This document shows, piece after piece, positions 54,584-64,000 of a DNA stretch of 64,000 nt (the stretch's first letter is position 1; every line of letters starts with the position of its first letter). The stretch lies in contig NZ_CP049331.1 in NCBI RefSeq assembly GCF_011064285.1, positions 372,001 to 436,000 of the forward strand. The letters run 5' to 3'. The notes below the pieces were generated by a model that was given only the letters and a program-made list of their open reading frames with translations, did no database searches and had not been told where the DNA came from. A program made the translations under genes and the position numbers. This stretch comes from Vibrio ziniensis. GTDB taxonomy: Bacteria > Pseudomonadota > Gammaproteobacteria > Enterobacterales > Vibrionaceae.

Positions 54584-54620
54584 GCACCTCCGCTTCGAGA
54601 AGAAACCTTCTTAGAAGCAA

Positions 54621-54632
54621 AGCTCTTTAACA
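54621..54632 (+). promoter_or_regulatory. boxA antitermination element, 16S leader
   Basis: AGCTCTTTAACA, close to E. coli rrn boxA (TGCTCTTTAACA). Confidence 0.8.
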
Positions 54633-54820
54633 ATTTAAACCTATCAATCTGTGTGGGCACTCGTTGATGAAAATCAAATTAGAAACTTCGGTTTCAAATT
54701 AGGTTTCAATGAACTGAGTGACCAATTGAATCGTAAGATTCAGCACAGTCAATTCAACATTACTTAGCTTTTTATTAAGCAAAAGAATGTAATCAGTATT
54801 CATTGAGCCGAAAAAATCTT

Positions 54821-56363
<1,543 letters not shown>

Positions 56364-56431
56364 CGTAAAGATTCTCTTGATGAGTGTCCACACAGATTGA
56401 TTAGGTTTAAGTAAGTTTAAGAGACGATACT

Positions 56432-56508
56432 GGGTCTGTAGCTCAGGTGGTTAGAGCGTTCGCCTGATAAGCGAGAGGTCGGTGGTTCGAGTCCACTCAG
56501 ACCCACCA
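56432..56508 (+). tRNA. tRNA-Ile(GAT), 16S-23S spacer
   Basis: 77 nt with CCA. Acceptor GGGTCTG/CAGACCC, anticodon loop CTGATAA (GAT), T-arm GGTGGTTCGAGTCCACT. Confidence 0.97.
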
Positions 56509-56543
56509 ATATTCCTTGTGAAATTGAAGTATCGACACCTGAT

Positions 56544-56619
56544 GGGGTTATAGCTCAGCTGGGAGAGCGCCTGCCTTGCACGCAGGAGGTCTGCGGTTCG
56601 ATCCCGCATAGCTCCACCA
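56544..56619 (+). tRNA. tRNA-Ala(TGC), 16S-23S spacer
   Basis: 76 nt with CCA. Anticodon loop CTTGCAC (TGC); same layout as E. coli tRNA-Ala. Confidence 0.97.
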
Positions 56620-56671
56620 TCTTTAAGTGCATTCGATGAGTGCTTTTAAAAATGGTTTTCAATAGAAAACT

Positions 56672-56683
56672 TGCTCTTTAACA
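56672..56683 (+). promoter_or_regulatory. boxA antitermination element before 23S
   Basis: TGCTCTTTAACA, identical to the E. coli rrn boxA, in the 16S-23S spacer (56620-56959), which otherwise holds only leader-stem sequence. Confidence 0.85.
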
Positions 56684-56959
56684 ATTTGGAAAGCTGACAA
56701 ATAACAATTTTTGATTGAATTGTTATTTATTAAAAGTTCTCAAATCCTAATTTCTCTTAATAAAGAGTGATTAGGTACCAATACACATTCAAGTGTTCTT
56801 GGGAATAACGAAAGTTATTCATATTTGAGTCCGGCAAAATCGAAATGTCTCTCGCTCATTCAAATAATGAGAGACAACTAAACCTTGGTTGTTTGCCATA
56901 CGCCTTTTTGTCTTCACTTTTGAAAAGTGAAAGCAAATAGAAACCTCTTGGGGTTGTAT

Positions 56960-59850
<2,891 letters not shown>

Positions 59851-59939
59851 ACAACACCCAAGGGGTTTTGATTGGACTCAAAGCAAGAACAGAATTGAAT
59901 GTGTAGAGAACACTAAACAGCTTTCCGAATTAAAGAATT

Positions 59940-60059
59940 TGCTTGGCGACCATAGCGATTTGGACCCACCTGATTCCATGCCGAACTCAGAAGTGAAACG
60001 AATTAGCGCCGATGGTAGTGTGGGGTCTCCCCATGTGAGAGTAGGACATCGCCAGGCTT
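59940..60059 (+). rRNA. 5S ribosomal RNA, copy 1
   Basis: 120 nt. TGCTTGGCGACCATAGCG to CGCCAGGCTT; matches the E. coli 5S frame. Confidence 0.97.
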
Positions 60060-60071
60060 TAATTTTATAGA

Positions 60072-60098
60072 AGAGCCTGTCTAAAGACAGGCTTTTTT
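60072..60098 (+). terminator. Terminator-like hairpin between first 5S and tRNA-Thr
   Basis: AGCCTGTC-TAAA-GACAGGCT then TTTTT, so a full intrinsic terminator signal lies inside the operon, before the tRNA-Thr. Confidence 0.7.
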
Positions 60099-60120
60099 AG
60101 TCTCAGAGACATAGTTTCTC

Positions 60121-60196
<76 letters not shown>

Positions 60197-60228
60197 CGTA
60201 TTCGACACGCATATGCGGTCAAAAAATT

Positions 60229-60348
60229 TGCTTAGCGACCATAGCATTGTGGACCCACCTGATTCCATGCCGAACTCAGAAGTGAAACACAATAGCGCCG
60301 ATGGTAGTGTGGGGTTTCCCCATGTGAGAGTAGGACATCGCTAGGCTT
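60229..60348 (+). rRNA. 5S ribosomal RNA, copy 2
   Basis: 120 nt, TGCTTAGCGACC to CGCTAGGCTT; differs from copy 1 by paired changes in the terminal helix (TGGCG/CGCCA to TAGCG/CGCTA) and in the loop B region. Confidence 0.95.
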
Positions 60349-60355
60349 TATTTCC

Positions 60356-60384
60356 AAGCCCCTGTAGCTATACAGGGGCTTTTT
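60356..60384 (+). terminator. Terminator of the rRNA operon
   Basis: AAGCCCCTGTA-GCTA-TACAGGGGCTTTTT, perfect stem with T-tract. Confidence 0.9.
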
Positions 60385-60574
60385 CATATCTATATGTCAA
60401 TTCAGTTATACCAATTTAACTATTAATCTGTTCACTATTAGACAATGAGCACCGAACGTAAACACGCACTAATTGTTTTTTTGAATAAGAACTCCATCCT
60501 TAGGGCTCCGCCAAGTCTTCTATAGTTTGAAGGGTTTTCAATGTCTATTTATTAGGGAAATAATGTGATTGGTA

Positions 60575-61357
60575 TTATTTCTTCTCATTCAGTTTCCAGT
60601 CGTATTCATATTTTATATTCCCTTGATACTGGATTGCTTCAGAACGGTATTTATTCAGATGATCAAATAATCGTTTTTTGCTACCAAAATCTTCAGTAAA
60701 CCAATCATAAATAGAAGAAAGGGTCAGATGACCATCTTGATACGAAACAGCCTTATGACTATTGATGAATTCATTGGCTGCTTTTTCTAACTGAGCTTCT
60801 GTATTTTCAGACGAAAATGCGTTTGGCTGTAGATTAGGGCACCCTAGACTCGCGCAATTAACCGCATAATGTGTTCGAGGGTCGCCCCAGATAGGTCTTA
60901 AAATTCGATGTTCTATATCATTGAGTGTGAGAGTTTTCCCTGACACGTTCATAACTTCCTCATTCCACGGACCAAAGCTTAACCAACTCCCAATTTTCGT
61001 GATAGAGGTTATTGGATAGTTATCGAGAATTAACTGTACCGTCAGGGCGTTATAGAGATTTATCCAATATGCATACTGCTCTTTTTTATTTAACTCTCTA
61101 GGGTCAGTCTGAGACATATCTGATAGGTATTCATCTAGCTTTTCTTTGTCAGCATCTGCGACATGAGCGTACTTAAATAAGGTGTATTCCCCCTGTGACA
61201 CAAGGTATAGATCTAGGATTGTTTGCCATTTATGGTGAGGTACCGTTGTACTACTTTGTTCATTACTGACATTCCAATAAGGCCATAAATCCGATTTAGG
61301 AGCAGAAAATGAAATCGGTGAGATCAAAATAAGTGCAAATGCTAAGAGTCTTTTCAT
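60575..61357 (-). CDS. DUF547 family secreted protein
   Basis: 260 aa from ATG 61357; a frame extending 10 codons upstream starts with TTG and lacks the signal-peptide logic. Residues 1-18 (MKRLLAFALILISPISFS) form a signal peptide. The body matches DUF547: QYAYWINLYNALTVQLILDNYPI near 91-113, FGPWNEEVMNVSGKTLTLNDIEH near 127-150, and HYAVNCASLGCPNL with two Cys near 162-175. Periplasmic, function unknown. Confidence 0.9.
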   Translation of the reverse strand: MKRLLAFALILISPISFSAPKSDLWPYWNVSNEQSSTTVPHHKWQTILDLYLVSQGEYTLFKYAHVADADKEKLDEYLSDMSQTDPRELNKKEQYAYWINLYNALTVQLILDNYPITSITKIGSWLSFGPWNEEVMNVSGKTLTLNDIEHRILRPIWGDPRTHYAVNCASLGCPNLQPNAFSSENTEAQLEKAANEFINSHKAVSYQDGHLTLSSIYDWFTEDFGSKKRLFDHLNKYRSEAIQYQGNIKYEYDWKLNEKK

Positions 61358-61435
61358 ATACAGGATCGTTAAAGGGTATCTGAACAATTAGACCTTTATG
61401 AATGCTACTTTATTTCACTAAAAAAATTCATTCAC

Positions 61436-61463
61436 AAAAAAAGGGCTGCTTTTCAGCAACCCT
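61436..61463 (-). terminator. Terminator of the leu operon
   Basis: Minus strand: GGGTTGCT-GAAA-AGCAGCCC (one G-T) then T7, just after the leuD stop. Confidence 0.88.
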
Positions 61464-61475
61464 CTGTTTATTTCA

Positions 61476-62078
61476 TTATTTTAAGAATGAAGGAATTTTA
61501 GCTTCATACTCTGCAATTTTAGCTTCGTGTTGCAAGGTCAAACCGATGTTATCCAGACCATTAAGTAGACAGTGGCGACGGAATTCATCAATTTCGAATC
61601 CATACACTTTACCGTTTGCTATCACCTGCATTTTTTCTAGATCAACGGTAACCTGTGCACCTTCGTTCGCCTGAACATATTGGAAAATTTCGTCAACTTC
61701 TTGCTCAGTTAAACGAACCGGAACCATTTGGTTGTTGATTGAGTTGCCATAAAAGATGTCTGCAAAGCTAGGAGCAATCATAACCTGAATGCCATAGTCA
61801 GCAAGTGCCCATGGAGCATGTTCTCGGGAAGAACCACAACCAAAGTTCTCACGCGCTAGTAGAATACTTGCACCTTTGTAACGTGGTTGGTTCATCACGA
61901 ACTCTGGGTTTGGTTGTTCGCCAGCATCATCTAGGAAGCGCCAGTCATGAAATAGATGTTTACCAAAGCCAATGCGGTTTACTTTCTGCAGAAACTGTTT
62001 AGGAATGATTGCATCTGTGTCGACGTTCGCTGCATCAAGAGGAACAACTAAGCCTGTGTGTTGTTGAAAACCTGCCAT
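61476..62078 (-). CDS. leuD: 3-isopropylmalate dehydratase small subunit
   Basis: 200 aa, usual length (E. coli 201). Partner of LeuC; isomerises 2-isopropylmalate to 3-isopropylmalate in leucine biosynthesis. [13 protein letters not shown] near 19-31 and the swivel motif [15 protein letters not shown] near 73-87 are diagnostic. ATG at 62078 is 17 bp after leuC with GGAA upstream. Last gene of the operon, closed by the terminator at 61436-61463. Confidence 0.98.
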   Translation of the reverse strand: MAGFQQHTGLVVPLDAANVDTDAIIPKQFLQKVNRIGFGKHLFHDWRFLDDAGEQPNPEFVMNQPRYKGASILLARENFGCGSSREHAPWALADYGIQVMIAPSFADIFYGNSINNQMVPVRLTEQEVDEIFQYVQANEGAQVTVDLEKMQVIANGKVYGFEIDEFRRHCLLNGLDNIGLTLQHEAKIAEYEAKIPSFLK

Positions 62079-62095
62079 TTATATTTCCTCTATCC

Positions 62096-63493
62096 TTAAC
62101 TATTACGAATATCAACGAAGTGGCCAGCAATCGCTGCTGCTGCTGCCATCGCAGGGCTAACCAGATGTGTTCTGCCTCCGCGGCCTTGACGACCTTCGAA
62201 GTTGCGGTTTGACGTTGAAGCACAACGCTCACCAGCACCTAAACGGTCATTATTCATTGCCAGACACATAGAACATCCTGGTAGACGCCATTCAAAACCC
62301 GCATCGATAAAGACTTTATCTAAGCCTTCCGCTTCAGCCTGAGCTTTTACCTGTTCAGAGCCTGGTACGATCAATGCCTGAACATGTGACGCTACTTTTT
62401 TGCCTTTTGCCACTTCAGCTGCAGCTCGTATATCTTCAATACGTGAGTTGGTACAAGAGCCAACAAACACCTTATCTACTTTGTAATCAGAAAGCATTTT
62501 GCCACCTTCCAGTCCCATATAAGCCAGAGCTTTTTCAGCAGATAGGCGCTCAATAGGATCGCTGAAAGATTCTGGTAAAGGAATTGGCGTGTCTACAGCA
62601 ATAACCTGACCTGGGTTTGTACCCCATGTCACTTGTGGGCGGATACTTGCAGCATCAAGAGTGACAACTGCGTCAAACTCTGCATCGTCATCAGTTTTTA
62701 GCGTTGACCAGTATTCAACAGCAGCATCCCAATCTGCACCTGTTGGCGCAAATTTACGGCCTTGGATGTAATCGAAAGTTGTTTGGTCTGGCGCGATTAA
62801 TCCCGCTTTTGCACCAAGCTCGATTGCCATGTTACAAACCGTCATTCTGCCTTCCATTGAAAGATCGCGAATAGCTTCACCACAGAATTCAACTACGTAG
62901 CCTGTACCGCCAGCCGCTGTGGTTTTGCCGATAATGGCTAAAACGATGTCTTTTGCAGTAATACCTGGAGCTACTTTACCTTTGACTTCGATCTTCATGG
63001 TTTTTGCACGAGCTTGTTTTAGCGTTTGAGTAGCCATTACATGCTCAACTTCAGACGTACCGATACCAAATGCTAAAGAGCCAAATGCGCCGTGAGTTGC
63101 TGTGTGTGAATCGCCACAAACGATAGTCATACCCGGAAGGGTAATTCCTAGCTCTGGGCCCATGACGTGCACGATACCTTGGTACTTGTGATTAATGTCA
63201 TAAAGGGTAACGCCAAAATCTTCACAGTTTTTAGCTAGTGTTTGCATTTGGATTCGAGCCATTTCGCCAGAAGCATTGATGTCCTTGGTCGTCGTTGAAA
63301 CGTTGTGATCCATGGTTGCGAAAGTTTTGCTTACTTGACGCAATTTGCGTCCTTTTTCACGTAAGCCATCAAATGCTTGAGGTGATGTTACCTCATGAAC
63401 TAAGTGACGATCGATGTATAAAATTGGGTTTTCGCCTTCAGCGGCAACTACAACGTGAGCGTTGTAGACTTTTTCATACAGTGTTTTGCCCAT
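62096..63493 (-). CDS. leuC: 3-isopropylmalate dehydratase large subunit
   Basis: 465 aa, aconitase family. Three cluster-ligand Cys for a [4Fe-4S] centre: C in [11 protein letters not shown] near 348, and two in GCSMCLAMN near 407-411. Substrate motifs [12 protein letters not shown] near 128 and [10 protein letters not shown] near 428. Upstream of leuD in the same operon; the gap to leuB (78 bp) has only a weak hairpin. Confidence 0.98.
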   Translation of the reverse strand: MGKTLYEKVYNAHVVVAAEGENPILYIDRHLVHEVTSPQAFDGLREKGRKLRQVSKTFATMDHNVSTTTKDINASGEMARIQMQTLAKNCEDFGVTLYDINHKYQGIVHVMGPELGITLPGMTIVCGDSHTATHGAFGSLAFGIGTSEVEHVMATQTLKQARAKTMKIEVKGKVAPGITAKDIVLAIIGKTTAAGGTGYVVEFCGEAIRDLSMEGRMTVCNMAIELGAKAGLIAPDQTTFDYIQGRKFAPTGADWDAAVEYWSTLKTDDDAEFDAVVTLDAASIRPQVTWGTNPGQVIAVDTPIPLPESFSDPIERLSAEKALAYMGLEGGKMLSDYKVDKVFVGSCTNSRIEDIRAAAEVAKGKKVASHVQALIVPGSEQVKAQAEAEGLDKVFIDAGFEWRLPGCSMCLAMNNDRLGAGERCASTSNRNFEGRQGRGGRTHLVSPAMAAAAAIAGHFVDIRNS

Positions 63494-63571
63494 GTGTTTG
63501 CTTCCTTGTCTCGCTCTCCTTGATGAGCCAGTGGCTTGTAGTTAAACCACCGACCGGCGAGAGTTTAATTA

Positions 63572-64000
<429 letters not shown>

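Overview
The window reads as a chromosome segment of a Vibrio or close relative (Vibrionaceae). Support: an rRNA operon of the 16S-tRNAIle-tRNAAla-23S-5S-tRNAThr-5S type, Vibrio-like 16S/23S sequence, and gammaproteobacterial housekeeping genes (argF, rapA, rluA, valS, holC, pepA, lptF, lptG, leuBCD) of the lengths usual in that group. Species cannot be fixed from the sequence alone.

Layout. (1) 1-17274 is core chromosome: argF (cut by the left edge), a PIN-PhoH ATPase, rapA behind a CRP-like site and a possible short leader ORF, a ~170-bp palindromic intergenic repeat, an NRAMP-like transporter with altered metal-site motifs, rluA, a D-2-hydroxyacid dehydrogenase, the pepA-holC-valS cluster, divergent lptF-lptG and an RDD protein. 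(2) 17275-17359 is an intact tRNA-Leu(CAA). Its 3' part plus terminator is repeated at 51409-51509, so 17.3-51.5 kb is a ~34-kb integrated region bounded by attL and attR. (3) 51.5-54.4 kb returns to core chromosome (2OG-Fe(II) oxygenase, HD-GYP protein), followed by the rRNA operon (54.4-60.4 kb), a DUF547 protein, and leuD-leuC-leuB (cut by the right edge).

Inside the island several modules are stacked. 17.4-24.3 kb holds an OLD-like ATPase/TOPRIM protein, a convergent XRE-HTH protein, a tyrosine integrase and small accessory genes including a DUF2787 protein; it ends at a 17-bp internal copy of the tRNA att core (24317-24333), suggesting tandem accretion. 24.7-27.5 kb has a WYL regulator and several small proteins, one a 41-aa predicted membrane protein. 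28.1-34.3 kb is the most striking part: integrase, excisionase-like HTH protein, a small protein and a 912-aa family-B DNA polymerase with intact exonuclease and polymerase motifs (motif C in the form TTDG). This is the hallmark gene of pipolins, elements carrying a primer-independent PolB, and pipolins of E. coli are also known to sit in a tRNA-Leu gene.

34.6-41.0 kb carries apparent metabolic/stress cargo: ClbS/DfsB-like protein, LysR regulator, two paralogous dienelactone-hydrolase-like enzymes, a membrane-anchored flavodoxin, a GlxA-type regulator and a LysE exporter. 41.2-45.8 kb is bounded by two directly repeated short tyrosine-recombinase genes, each broken by one in-frame stop at a different codon, enclosing a Crp/Fnr regulator, a 3-hydroxyisobutyrate-dehydrogenase-like enzyme, a cold-shock protein and four tiny ORFs. 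46.0-50.8 kb holds a DUF1456 protein and a tight DUF3604-parvulin-HupE/UreJ operon before attR.

All assignments are from reading the sequence and from family knowledge; no database search was run.
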